A stretch of 23,201 nucleotides of DNA, taken from contig NW_003120926.1 of the NCBI RefSeq assembly GCF_000003605.2, positions 354,699 through 377,899 on the forward strand, in the 5' to 3' direction. The stretch's first letter is position 1; the number at the start of each line of letters is the position of its first letter. Below are positions 1-9,732 of the stretch, one piece after another. This stretch comes from Saccoglossus kowalevskii. Taxonomy: Eukaryota; Hemichordata; Enteropneusta; Harrimaniidae. The notes below the pieces were generated by a model. The model saw only the letters and a list, made by a program, of their open reading frames with translations, was not told the DNA's origin and did no database searches. Position numbers and translations under genes: made by a program.

Positions 1-145
1 CTTTTTAGCTAAGCATGTTATTCATGTTATTTTAGCTAATTTAGCTAATCTGTAATTTCGCTAATTCAAGATGTAGCTAATTTCAAAGAAAGTGTATTCT
101 CACAATTAGATTGTTGGCACTTCAGTGAAATTGCGATTCTGTTAA
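1..145 (+). repeat. Dispersed repeat with TTTAGCTAA motif, copy A
   Basis: This stretch is rich in TTAGCTAATTTAGCTAAT and continues with a segment around TATTCTCACAAT. The same order of motifs recurs on the same strand at 11252-11400, with many point differences. The copy may begin left of the window. No coding potential is visible. The class is unknown; it behaves as an old interspersed repeat. Confidence 0.55.
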
Positions 146-824
146 TTCTTACATTTTGGTAAAATGGTACATAGCTATTTCAACTTTACAGTACCTTACT
201 ATGTATTCCCTTTATACAATGTATCAAATGTAGGACACTGAAGGAAATATCTACATGCAAGTCTGTATATGCAATTTTTGGGTCACCACTTGATCTCACA
301 TAGTACATGAAAGACACAAACTAGTGTGCCCTCTAACTGGACTGATTTTGCAAGGATTCTAAGTCAAAATAGAACCCCTCCCCCCCAAAAAAACAAGTTG
401 AGTCATTTTGTTGACCACTGGGTTAGTAAGTTTTCCAAAAAAAAAAACAATGTATGTGACTCTATAGGTGAATTAAGGCTCCTAATTTCTTTCATATTTA
501 CTCTTATTTTGTTCAGAAAATATGAATTTTGTTTTTACCAAATTACAAGATTTTTTCAAGATAACTATATCAATGTACAATTTGTTAAGCATCACAGCAA
601 ATCTTCATGCGTTATTTACACATCTTAAAAGCCTACAAGGCATGTACAAACGTACATTGGCTCAAACTCAACTTCTGCCATAAAAACCAAATGGTTTGAT
701 TTTGAGTTGTATTTTTGTACAGCTCAATGTAAAAATTACAGATTTTCAGAGAGAAATACGGCGTTGAGATACCCTTAATTCGTCAAAAATGTCAACAGAA
801 CTAGAAATACTTGGCTTCAGGAAA

Positions 825-1008
825 TACCGTAAAATCTGTATTAGAAACCGCATCTCTAATAGAAATCGCACCTATTCTTTTTGAACAATTGAGAAGCAAA
901 CATTCACCATTTCTCATATGTGTAGATGCTCTAATAGAAGCCGCATCGACTCTGTTGCATTGTACAATTTTAATAGAAGACGCAGCTTCTAATACAGATT
1001 GTACAGTA
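825..1008 (+). mobile_element. MITE family 1, copy 1 (184 bp)
   Basis: The element starts TACCGTAAAATCTGTATTAG and ends with the near-complement TTCTAATACAGATTGTACAGTA, cut here as CTAATACAGATTGTACAGTA. These form terminal inverted repeats of about 22 bp. The outermost TA on both sides could be a TA target duplication, as made by Tc1/mariner-type transposases. Motifs of the form TAATAGAAG recur inside. It is non-coding, and the overlapping ORFs on both strands are by-products of its palindromic layout. Other copies are at 2718-2901 and 6373-6561. Confidence 0.8.
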
Positions 1009-1289
1009 CCTCTCATATACTGGGAAGTGTATAACCAATCAAACAGTTTAATAAATACTTGTAATATTGTGTTTTACCTTATGAGCAGCTCCTCTATGTT
1101 GCGCTAATTTCCTAGTTTCTTTACATACACCTGTACTTGACAGGTGACCCACACGTACCTGTAGATGAAAAACCAGAATAGTTAGGTTAACAAAATTGGT
1201 TTCTTGTCCTGTAATATTAAAAACAAGTAATGTGATGACATAGTCCTTGTTGGTTCAATATACAGAAAACAAAACTGAAATGAGTCAGC

Positions 1290-1720
1290 TATGTCAGAGA
1301 TACAGTTCTGGAACCACATTGATTAAAACGACCGCCAATTGGCCATTTATAATCTTAAAAACAAAATGATGTGCATTAAGGTCGCATAATGTCCAGTGTA
1401 TATATCTACAAAGTTTGAACAAAATCCAACCATAAACAACCAAGATCAGGTTCTGGAATGAAAGGAATGCTTGATTTGGTGAATTTTTAGCATTTAATGG
1501 CTGTCATTCAGCTATCTTGAATCCTATCATAAATAAATGCATGTGCCTATGTATCCCAAGATATATGGTGTGTGAGCTAAGTTCGAATGTGATTGGCCAA
1601 GGCACATCCAAGATACAGATTCAAATGACCAGACAGATGGACAGACTGACTGACACACACACACAGATGTCAATCCATAAGACCCACTTTTTACTACATC
1701 CAAATGGGGACTAACAAAGC
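1290..1720 (+). repeat. Probable old dispersed repeat with GACA/AC tract
   Basis: This segment has the look of an invertebrate interspersed repeat. It has unique-looking AT-rich sequence, then CCAGACAGATGGACAGACTG followed by an (AC)n run near 1650-1665, then ATCCATAAGACCCACTTTTT. I saw no second copy in the window, so the call rests on texture only. The 65-codon ORF across it is not convincing. Confidence 0.3.
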
Positions 1721-1975
1721 ATTTTTTATCAAATTTTTTTCTTTCATCTTCACAAATTGTCGTAGAAACAAGAATGAAAAGACATGCAAAATTACTAATT
1801 TTTGTTTTGTTTTAGCCCTAATATTTTCAGTTCACTAATGCCGTCACTAAGCATTATGCAATGTGATTATTTTATTCATGAACATTTTCCATTCAGACAA
1901 ACTAATAAGTAACTAAAATAGTGTCAGGTGTTATGTATTTATAGTTGCTATGGTAATGAAATAATTTAGAAAAAC

Positions 1976-2310
1976 CAGACAAATCCTTAACACAACAAAT
2001 ATTAAATAAAAATTAAAAATAAAACAATTATATAAAAAGTGTACACATTAAAAAAGAAATAATTGAAGAATAATTTACTAAGTATGGAAAAAAAATTAAC
2101 CCCAAAACAAATAAATATTAATTAAACAAATAAATAATAAAACAATAATTATTAAATTAAATAACTAAATAAAAAAAATAATTTAACACAAAAACAAATA
2201 AACTAACTAAAACAAACAAATAAATTAAAGCCAACAGATACATAAATAATTATACTGCAGAAACAAATGAATAAACAAATGAAATAAATAATTAAATGAA
2301 TAAATAACAT
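1976..2310 (+). repeat. A-rich AAAT/AAAC low-complexity tract
   Basis: About 330 bases consist almost only of AAATA, AAACAA and ATTAAA words, with very few G or C residues. The tract is strongly strand-asymmetric: A on the plus strand, T on the DCAF8 sense strand. It lies in the DCAF8 intron and has no coding content. Confidence 0.85.
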
Positions 2311-2717
2311 TCACGCTTGTTGTAAGTGATGTTATATGTTATTACTGGTATGTGAAAGCATATTTACTGCATGGGTAAGCTGGGAGTATTCAGACAGTCA
2401 CAGTAATATGTCAGAACCCAAACGTATATCAAAGATGATGGTACACATGTTGTAAATAATATGACCTGCTGACACCACAATTACCAACATTATTATAGTA
2501 CATTGTATATGTATACAAAGAATTGAACCTCTGGTAAAGGCAAAGCCACAGCAGTGTGTCTTTCAGTTGTTATACCCTACACTGCCTGTTATCAACGCTA
2601 CATTCTCGTTTGTTGATCAGTTCACTAGAAAGGCATCTGTTGTATACTAAATCAACTCACATTTATTTTGATCATAGAAACACCTCTGTTATAAACTGTT
2701 ATAAGCACATGAACTAC

Positions 2718-2901
2718 TACTGTAAATTATGTATTAGAAGCCAAGGTTTCTATTAAAATGGTACAATACAACAGAGAGGATGTGTCTTCTATTAGAGCAT
2801 CTACACATATGAGAAATGGTGAATTTTTGTGTCTCAATTGTTCAAAAAGAATGGGGGCAGCTTCTATTAGGGATGCGGCTTCTAATACAGATTTTACGGT
2901 A
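2718..2901 (-). mobile_element. MITE family 1, copy 2 (184 bp, inverted)
   Basis: This is the same element as 825-1008 in the opposite orientation. Its reverse complement starts TACCGTAAAATCTGTATTAG and passes through the shared core CACCATTTCTCATATGTGTA. The other end is more diverged (TACTGTAAATTATGTATTAG on the plus strand). Equal length and alignment from end to end show two insertions of one element. Confidence 0.8.
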
Positions 2902-2918
2902 ATAGAGTAAATATGACA

Positions 2919-3120
2919 TACTGTAAAATACCTAATTTTCGGTTGTAATTTATTTTCACTATTTTAGCTGAAGGGATGATTCCATTAAAATAAAATCCAG
3001 CGAATATACTCTTTTTCTATATTTCACATTCAAATCGTCAAAAATCAGTGTAAATGAACATGTACATAACACCCAAAACGTCTTTTCAGCGAAAATTAAT
3101 TTTTTTGTCAGTCCAGGGTA
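2919..3120 (+). mobile_element. MITE family 2, copy 1 (3' end worn)
   Basis: It begins TACTGTAAAATACCTAATTT and shares with 3401-3610 the internal words GCTGAAGGGATGATTCCAT, AAAATCCAGCGAATATA and TCTATATTTCACATT... in the same order. The right-hand inverted repeat has decayed. It lies 17 bp after family 1 copy 2, so the two elements are clustered in the intron. Confidence 0.7.
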
Positions 3121-3400
3121 TTGAATTGAAATAAAGAACTTTGCACAGCCCATTATTGCATCATAACATTGCCCACATCCCCAGCCTTGCCCTTTTATCA
3201 CCCAATAATAGGCACTGTGTCATATGGTTTACCTTAAATAACTGACTCAACCTAATAGGTCAAATGAAATGCAGGAAAAACATCACTGCAGACGAAGTTT
3301 CTTATCACGTGTTTGACATTAAGGACGTGCCAGAAATGGATTATTAATGAAATGAGCAACTGTAGTCTACCCTACTAATTAGTAGCAACTCAATCTATAC

Positions 3401-3610
3401 TACTGTAGAATACTTTATTTTCGCTTGGAATTTATTTTTGCTATTTTCGCTGAAGGGATGATTCCATGAAAATAAAATCCAGCGAATATATTTTTTCCTA
3501 TATTTCACATTAATCTCATCAAAAATCAGTGAAAATAAATTCCAAGCAAAACGCCCCAAAATCCTTTTCAGCGAAATTTAATTCCAGCGAAAATAAAGTA
3601 TTCCACAGTA
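3401..3610 (+). mobile_element. MITE family 2, copy 2 (best preserved, 210 bp)
   Basis: The left end TACTGTAGAATACTTTATTT is answered at the right end by its complement AAATAAAGTATTCCACAGTA, so terminal inverted repeats are clear, and CCAGCGAAAATAAA extends the pairing inwards. The internal word CAGCGAAA recurs in both orientations, so the element can fold into a long hairpin. There is no ORF. The flanking TA fits a TA target site. Copies are also at 2919-3120 and, inverted, at 13162-13344. Confidence 0.8.
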
Positions 3611-3814
3611 ATTACATGTTATTAAATAAGAAAAGTGTTGGCTGATATATCCACCGTTTCTGATGTATAATGGGAAAGAAATATATCTATCAGTTTATAT
3701 ATTTTCAAGATAAAAAGGATATTCATTGAAATAAGCAAAATGTAGTTATCTACACAAAATGAATGATACTAGTCTGATGGAGGAGTGAATCCGACAGCGA
3801 CCCATCCAAAGTAT

Positions 3815-4205
3815 CTACCATGTGAAATTTCAAAACAATTAGGCTGTTGGTTTTCAAAAACAACTCAGAAATAGTTTGTTTATTTTTTTATTGAAAATTA
3901 CAAAAATGTTTACTAAGATTAGGAAAATATATATTAAGTTATCATTAAAAAATCAACAAATTTTATAGAGGTCCAGCCAAGGTATACAATATCAAAGCAA
4001 GTCAGAAACCTCCTTTTTACCAAAAATAAGAGAAATATTCACTACAATTAGAAAATCATCACAAAATCAACAAATCTGAGAAAGGTTCCCCTAAAGTGAC
4101 TACATTTAAAATAATGAAGCAATTAGGCAAGCCATTTTTACAAAAATAAAAGAATTGATGTAATCATCACAAAAAAAAAACAAATCAGAGGAAAGACCAT
4201 CTAAG
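3815..4205 (+). repeat. Degenerate tandem repeat, about three units
   Basis: The series CAATTAGGC, CAAAAATA, ATTAGAAAAT, ATCACAAAATCAACAAAT and AGAGG recurs roughly every 110-150 bases, starting near 3825, 3990 and 4110, with much divergence. I read this as about three old tandem units ending just before the last DCAF8 exon in the window. Copy boundaries are approximate. Confidence 0.5.
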
Positions 4206-4362
4206 TTGACATTTTTCAAGAATATGTTGAAAATGCCAAGGTTCATTCAGCAATTGACCCCACTTGTCCTTGATGACAGCTAAAATAAACAATTCTTCCA
4301 TAAAAGCACCCGAGAACTGCTTTGACTAATACACATGTTTCCGTAATGTACAAATTACTTAC

Positions 4363-4422
4363 CTGTCCGTCTCTGGCACAACTGACAATGGTGGTATCTC
4401 CGCTGTATGGCATAAACTTAGC
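4363..4422 (-). CDS. DCAF8: DCAF8 20-codon exon
   Basis: A 60-bp exon lies between TGTTACAG and CAG|GTAAGT, phase 0 at both ends. It encodes AKFMPYSGDTTIVSCARDGQ, which matches the start of WD repeat 2 in DCAF8 (vertebrate pattern AKFLPNSGD...CARDGQ). Identification depends on the match and on exact joining to exon 2. It is too short for ORF finders to call alone. Confidence 0.92.
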
Positions 4423-7400
4423 CTGTAACAATAAAACAACATAGTATTGTTACTAAGAATTTAAATTCACACCAGCACACAAGCCATAGACAATCCAGAG
4501 TTAATCATAATTAAAAAAAAAAAAATTCTTTTATGCTCAACCTAGTAGCTGAGGAGGGAAGGGAGGACTCTGCTACAATTCGGTGCCCAACCTTAAAAAT
4601 GGATTTGAATTTCATGCAGGACATTTTGATAAAATGTAAATTAACTACCCTTTCAAGTATCGGTAAGTAGTGTTACGAAATTATATTCCAAACAATGGTC
4701 ACAAGTACATATATGTACATGTATGAACCAAATGATTTGTTGAATACGATAAAAAACAGGGTGTTCACCACAATGAATGACTTAACTTGGAAAACCCTCA
4801 AGAGAATATGTCAAAGATGTTTTACAATAGATTTTGATATTTTTACAAGGATTTCTTTTAGATGTATATAATATATTTACATTCCCAACAAAATCTGTGA
4901 ATTTGGTGTGATTGAAATTCCTACAAAAGAAGCTTTTAAGTACTTTAGAAAGTGCAAATGCAGTATTCCAAAACAAAGAAATGCACTTTCACAAACAGTG
5001 CCACCTAGAGTCAACTGAATTAAATAATGCTTCCCTGAAAACAGGGAACTGGTGGTGAAAAGGATAGCCTGAACTGAAAGTTCCCCAAAAATTTGGCAAG
5101 ATAGCCAATCCAAATCAGTTTTGATCCCAAAAGCAAGTTCACCTAAAGCATCTAAATCACTGTGTTCTCCCACAAGGAGTTTACAAGGCCCTGTTATCTG
5201 AAATTGGCGCCCTGTTTAAAATGTCAGTACCCTGCTATATTTCCTTTGGACCCTGGTCCCAGACACAATGCTTTACAATACAGATCATCACAAACTGTTA
5301 TTAAAGATGGGCTGCGGTGGTATGTGCAACTTCACACATGTAACAGAGAAATGATGGGTAACTGGTTGACAAATTGACAAACAATTTGTCTCTTTTTGGA
5401 CTATCATTAATAGTAAAAACAACTGATGTAGCTGTGATGATGTGTAGCTGATTTCAGATGAAAAATAATTACTTGATACATTTATAATAGCACTTTAAAT
5501 TTCTCATTTCTGAAAACTGTTCCGTATTAAATATTTAATATCAGCTTACATTTCTGTTACCAAGACTACTAACTACTAATAATTTTACCTAACTTTTATA
5601 CTTCAGTTAGCCAAACTTATAATACAGATTAAAAGTTCAAGGCTGAAACAATAATAGCGGGAGTATTCCAACATCTACATCTATGCCAATGATCCATGTT
5701 ACAATTTTAGTGATTCCCTCCCATTGATAGACACCCTGCAAAATATCATGTCAAAGGTCAAGTGCCACGCCCACTCCACCTGCCCCTTGGAGTTTAATTT
5801 CCAAACCATGGAGAGCCCTGAATATTAGACTTTGAAAACATGTTTTCTGGAGTCTATGCATCAAGTAATAAAGAAATAAATGATCAGTTTTTTATGGGCA
5901 TTTCTTGGCATCAGTTGACAACATTATGAGGTGACTCCACACTGCGACAAAAAAACTCCAGGATTCAAAAATGTTTTGTGGTGCTTTTTGCTACAAACTG
6001 CTGGTATTGATGCAGAGTTTTGATATGAAACTGGTACGTAAATAAATATTATTTCATACAATGTCTAACAATGACGATACTTATGGTAACAACAGGGATA
6101 CAAATTGATCTGTGATTCAGATATTCTCTAAAAGTTACTAACAACCTATACATCATCTGAAAGCTTAGATATAGACGAATGCCGTTCCAATGTTTTTCCA
6201 ATAAATTACCTGAAGGCCAATTTTGCAGGAATTGCACAGGATGTTCCTAACAATGTTGACTAGATGTGCGCATCTCAGTTTTTCTGTATCAGCTTTTGTA
6301 TTCTAGCTTTGATCAAATAACGACAGACATGTTACTGACGACATATTATCAGTAGCGTGTCTAGTTATTTGGTACCATAAAATCTGTATTAGAAGCCACA
6401 TCCCTAATAGAAGTTGCACCCTTTCTTTTTGAACAATTATTTAAGAACCAAAAATTTATCATTTCTCATATGTGTAGATGGCTCTAATAGAAGCCGCATC
6501 CCCTCTGTTGCATTCTACCATTTCAATAGAAGTCACAGCTTCTAATACAGATTTTACAGTACTAGTCCAAAAAAAACTCAATAGCAAAATCGATCGTAAG
6601 ATCATCCCTTAGACAAATGGTGGTACGGCGTATGCACTACCTTATTCATCTATAAACCAAGATTTCAGATGATGTATATAATAGCAGGTTCAGTAACCAT
6701 CAGTATTAATGTCAGAATCACAATTTTAAACACATCCCCCCCCCATTGCCACCTGCATTACACATACCCCTAACCTACATACCCTAAACCCTAACACTGA
6801 TTCCGTCTCCAGAAATACTCAATGCGAAAAACAAAAATGTTGCTCAACTTATATTTTAAGCAGCATTTCAAGTCATGTTACTTTATCACTACCGTATTTG
6901 CTCCATTAGAAGTGCATTTCAAGCAGACGTGCATTTGAACTAAAAATTGCATTTAACATATAATAGATCAATAAAACTTGACCTGTCAGTTATGCTATTA
7001 ATCAATAGAGCAAATATGGTATTAGACTTGCATAATGCTTGCCCACATTATTTGAAAACAATGTTCTGAATGCCCCACAAATATTTTCTCTCATAATAAA
7101 TTATTACCGTGTACGTTTTGATGCAACTCACCTGAAACACATTACTTTTATGACCACTTTGGTAGACTAAATTGGGTTTACCATGAGCCCAGTCCCAAAG
7201 TACGATCTCCAAATCATCGCTGCCGCTTGCAAGTAAATTCCCGGCCGGGTTAAAGTGTAAAGTATTCACACATCCTTGGTGATAGTCTAACGTGTTTTGA
7301 CGTTTAAAACGTTGGACGAAGGATGCGCTGCCAATCGCATTTGAGCTGTAGCTGTACATGTTCTTTTTATTTCCTAGTTCTCGGTCACGTATGTACGACC

Positions 7401-8028
7401 ATGCATACCAGTTGCACGGAAGCGGTTTCTGCTCGATTATGTCCTCTGGCTCAGATTCAATGTCACTGCCACCACTTCGCGTCTCACTGTGCCGGTCATC
7501 GTCTGCATCACTCTCGTCATCACTGTCTAATTCACTCGTTTTAACTTTATTAAGGATTTCTGCTTTTGGGCCGTCATCTTGATTTGATGCTCCTGTTTCC
7601 TCGTTTTCCACTGGCTCATCTATATCACCCATTTCAAGATCTTTGAATGTGTTTTCAGTTCTGTGTTTTGTTTTGTATTTATGTGATGTGCCCCCTTCAT
7701 CACTGCTACTACTAGAGGAGGGAGATATTTCGAAAGTGCCACCAGCCTTGGACGAGACAACATCTGCCGATGTGTCTTCCACTGGCTTGGAGGGTGCGTC
7801 TCCCTTCCCCCCATCTTCATCACAAACATTCTGTAGTTTGATGTCATTTGATTTAATCCCCTCTGAATTTAGTTCAGTGTTGTTGTCATGACAACTTGTT
7901 GATGCATCTCCTGCTGATTTATCATTTTTGACTAAACCATCGTTTTTGCAAATCTCAACTTCCATGTGGTTATTGTCAGTGTGGTTTTCAGAGTTCTTGA
8001 CCGTGGATTCTCCTTCAGTGTCTGCCAT
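4363..8028 (-). CDS. DCAF8: DDB1- and CUL4-associated factor 8 (5' part)
   Basis: DCAF8 is a WD40 substrate receptor of CUL4-DDB1 ubiquitin ligases. Coding exons seen are 8028-7132 (299 codons) and 4422-4363 (20 codons), joined in phase 0 across CAG|GTGAGT...ACAG. Residues 1-200 are acidic and Ser/Asp/Glu-rich, with a serine run near 104-109, as expected of the disordered N-terminus. From about 205 the family signature begins: FVQRFKRQ, then GCVNTLHFN, LASGSDDLEIVLWDW (WD repeat 1) and GHKSNVFQ. Exon 3 continues AKFMPYSGDTTIVSCARDGQ, matching the known order in vertebrate DCAF8. The remaining WD repeats and the C-terminus are outside the window. The ATG at 8028 lies 44 bases inside its exon. 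Family identity is close to certain. Confidence 0.93.
6373..6561 (+). mobile_element. MITE family 1, copy 3 (189 bp)
   Basis: The ends are TACCATAAAATCTGTATTAG and CTAATACAGATTTTACAGTA, nearly perfect inverted repeats. The core shares CATTTCTCATATGTGTAGATG and GAAGCCGCATCC with the other two copies, the first word being 21 bases when read on. A few extra bases in the middle explain the 5-bp length difference. It lies in the DCAF8 intron. Confidence 0.8.
6890..7021 (+). mobile_element. MITE family 3, copy 1 (132 bp)
   Basis: The left end TACCGTATTTGCTCCATTAG and right end CAATAGAGCAAATATGGTA pair as inverted repeats with one or two mismatches. The TIR differs from family 1 but shares the word ATTAGAAG followed by YGCAT, so families 1 and 3 may be related. 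Weaker copies are at 11484-11631 and 16418-16568. Confidence 0.65.
7132..8028 (-). CDS. DCAF8: DCAF8 first coding exon
   Basis: The exon begins at a probable acceptor, TTTCAG, with 8072 as the first exon base. It carries 44 bases of leader, then ATGGCAGAC at 8028, and ends at CAG|GTGAGT (7132/7131). All 299 codons are open. The acidic region has stretches such as SDDESDADDD at 168-177. The WD repeat starts near 247. ORFs in other frames across this exon on either strand are shadows. Confidence 0.92.
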
Positions 8029-8585
8029 AGTTGGTGTAAGTGCTCACGACATTGAATTGTTTGTCATGAAACCTGAAACGATAATATAGAAGAAACAAAA
8101 ATGACGATACATAAACTTGCTTTGATTTCTGTAACTCGGTCACGTCAGGGGGCAATGACACCGGTCGACGAACTTTCCAAATATGAAATCAGCTGCCAAT
8201 GCCAAAACAACCCGATGGAACTTAACTTTTTTTAAACAAATCACAAATATCTTCAGAAAAACTGTCTATGCCTCGTCAAACTAAGAGTTCTCGTCTTATT
8301 ATCTGGAGTTTATGGTCCCCATATGGCCCATATTTCAATGTCTGTACACTTAATACACAAATGCATAAACTACTCAATTTTTCCTCGTCTGGCTGTACGC
8401 CATTTTGAATAACAATTTTAAAGAACCGAGCTAAAATAACAACGACTGTTTTCACGTTAAAACAGTTTTGTGATGAAAACAACAAAAGGCGGTGCATGTG
8501 GAGATATAACGCACCCATTCGCGACGGTAATTCAGGACAGATAAGCGCGCGATGTGAATTTTAAAGCGGCGTTTTTGTCACCTAC

Positions 8586-8650
8586 CTGGCTCACATCGCC
8601 ACAGCAGAGACATCCATTTTGTTTATGTCGCATAATTTATGCTACCGCCA
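8586..8650 (-). other. DCAF8: DCAF8 non-coding first exon with 8-codon upstream ORF
   Basis: A strong donor, GCCAG|GTAGGT, ends an exon at 8586; the next acceptor is at 8073. The exon contains AACAAAATGGATG, a YY1-like CAAAATGG context common at the start of house-keeping genes. Its ATG at 8617 opens MDVSAVAM and stops at TGA (8593-8591), so the leader probably carries a minimal upstream ORF. The transcription start is not visible in sequence; 8650 is an estimate. Confidence 0.5.
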
Positions 8651-8710
8651 TGCAAATCCTTTTCTTTGTTTCGCGTTGCGTCATGTCAATAATGTCGTCA
8701 TTAAAAACGA
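8640..8710 (-). promoter_or_regulatory. Probable DCAF8 promoter with CRE/ATF-like and octamer motifs
   Basis: Just upstream of the non-coding exon lie TTGCGTCAT at 8676-8684 (minus strand ATGACGCAA, an ATF/C-EBP composite-like word), GTCGTCAT at 8694-8701, and an exact octamer ATGCAAAT at 8650-8657. CpG is locally frequent (GCGCGCG near 8545, CGCGTTGCG at 8672-8680), unlike the rest of the window. No TATA box was seen. The motifs are read by eye, so function is inference. Confidence 0.4.
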
Positions 8711-9076
8711 CGTACTGTACACGTAAACTACGTTGAAAAATATTTAATTTTTTTAAATTACAAAATAATAAAGCCTTTAAGTATAATACAAAACGTATTT
8801 TATTGATAAAATTCTTACCGTGCAGTTGTTTACTTTTGTTGACGTTGATGGCGCAACGCAAACAGTTCTACCAGCCTGTGGTGCTCGCAATAAAATTTGA
8901 TTTTGTGTAGTGATGTTTTAACAAAAAAATTTAGACATATATTTTTACCATTTTAGCATGACGTCTCATTTTTTCATTACGAAGTTATCAATGATGTTAG
9001 ACGTTCTTTTGAATGCAACGAGTATTCATAGAATTAAAGAGTCTGTATTAGATACTTCAGTTTCACAGCAGCCGGC

Positions 9077-9493
9077 GTGAGGTTAGCATTCGAAGAATCG
9101 GATAAGCATTGGATTAGCATCGAATTCAAAATATACACACAAAAAAGCATTTTCAGTCATTTTCGCACATTCAGCCTGAGAGATAAACTAGAATTACGAA
9201 GACACGTAGGGATTGACAATAAAGATAACAGAATTCGCCATTTTTGTGATTGCAATTCAGTTGGACACATGTTACATTACTTTAAAAAATGTAGGCACTA
9301 TTGCACTATCAAAGAAAAAAATAGGTTGAAATTTCTCGCATTTTTATTTATTTATTTGCCAGAGATGGACAAACTTTCCGATGAGAAGTTATTTATTTTT
9401 GCGCTATTTTGTTATTTATGTCTTTGGACTTTGCATAAGCTTTGGTTTGTGCATGTTCCAAATAAAATATTCTATCATATCCTAAATCGGTAA
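9077..9493 (+). pseudogene. Possible 5'-truncated non-LTR retrotransposon ORF2 tail
   Basis: A stretch of 138 codons is open but has no ATG at its start (position 9077 is GTG). It contains FCDCNSVGHMLHYFKKC, that is C-x-C-x7-H-x4-C, followed by a tyrosine and basic residues. Many LINE ORF2 proteins end in such a Cys/His cluster, often followed by a hydrophobic helix like the FIFALFCYLCLW seen here. An AATAAA follows near 9519. No reverse transcriptase domain lies upstream, as expected of a 5'-truncated copy. The match is weak and from memory of the pattern only; a chance ORF is the alternative. Confidence 0.35.
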
Positions 9494-9627
9494 AAGTATT
9501 TTTTGTGGTCGTCCGGAAATAAAACAAATATGGCAAGGTTGGTTATCCCTCCTAAAAAGACGCCGCCACTTCTGGTCTGACATATGTCCAATGTAACTGT
9601 ACATTCTGGGCCAATTTTACAGAAACT

Positions 9628-9636
9628 GGCGCGAAA
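9628..9636 (-). promoter_or_regulatory. E2F-type site upstream of PSMD9
   Basis: GGCGCGAAA, read on the other strand as TTTCGCGCC, is an exact match to the E2F consensus TTTSGCGC. It lies 97 bp before the PSMD9 start codon, in the likely core promoter or leader. No TATA box is visible. Function is inferred from the consensus only. Confidence 0.4.
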
Positions 9637-9732
9637 GCACAGTCCCTCTATGACCGTGACGAAGTATCATTTTGCTTGCTCTACTCGCGTCAAAACACTG
9701 CCCTCAAAGTCTAATCTGAGAAGTGATTCAAG

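Larger units (their letters stand above)
1..4362 (-). other. DCAF8 intron running off the left edge, repeat-filled
   Basis: After the 60-bp DCAF8 exon there is a good donor (CAG|GTAAGT) at 4362-4361, but I find no exon resembling the next WD repeats on the minus strand before position 1. The interval therefore looks like a single intron of more than 4.3 kb that continues outside the window. It holds two copies of inverted-repeat family 1, two of family 2, an A-rich tract, one older dispersed repeat and a degenerate tandem repeat. The ORFs in it are short and have no recognisable content. Confidence 0.55.
4423..7131 (-). other. DCAF8 intron between the two coding exons
   Basis: This is a 2.7-kb GT-AG intron. 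It contains family 1 MITE copy 3 (6373-6561) and the family 3 element (6890-7021). Apart from these I see no exon-like stretch; the ORFs near 4782-5377 and 6049-6237 have no recognisable content and no suitable splice context. Confidence 0.7.

Noticed and set aside
801-1107. Overlapping ORFs on both strands
   Set aside because: They are produced by the palindromic MITE at 825-1008, and their products mirror each other.
2959-3201. Minus-strand 80-codon ORF
   Set aside because: It overlaps a MITE copy, resembles no WD40 sequence, and has no splice sites placing it in DCAF8.
6760-6800. CCCTAACC / CCCTAAACCCTAAC words resembling telomeric repeat
   Set aside because: Only a few imperfect units without an array; they read as ordinary sequence.
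7323-7891. Plus- and minus-strand ORFs across the DCAF8 exon
   Set aside because: They are shadows of the 299-codon DCAF8 exon, whose product matches the family and whose splice sites fit.
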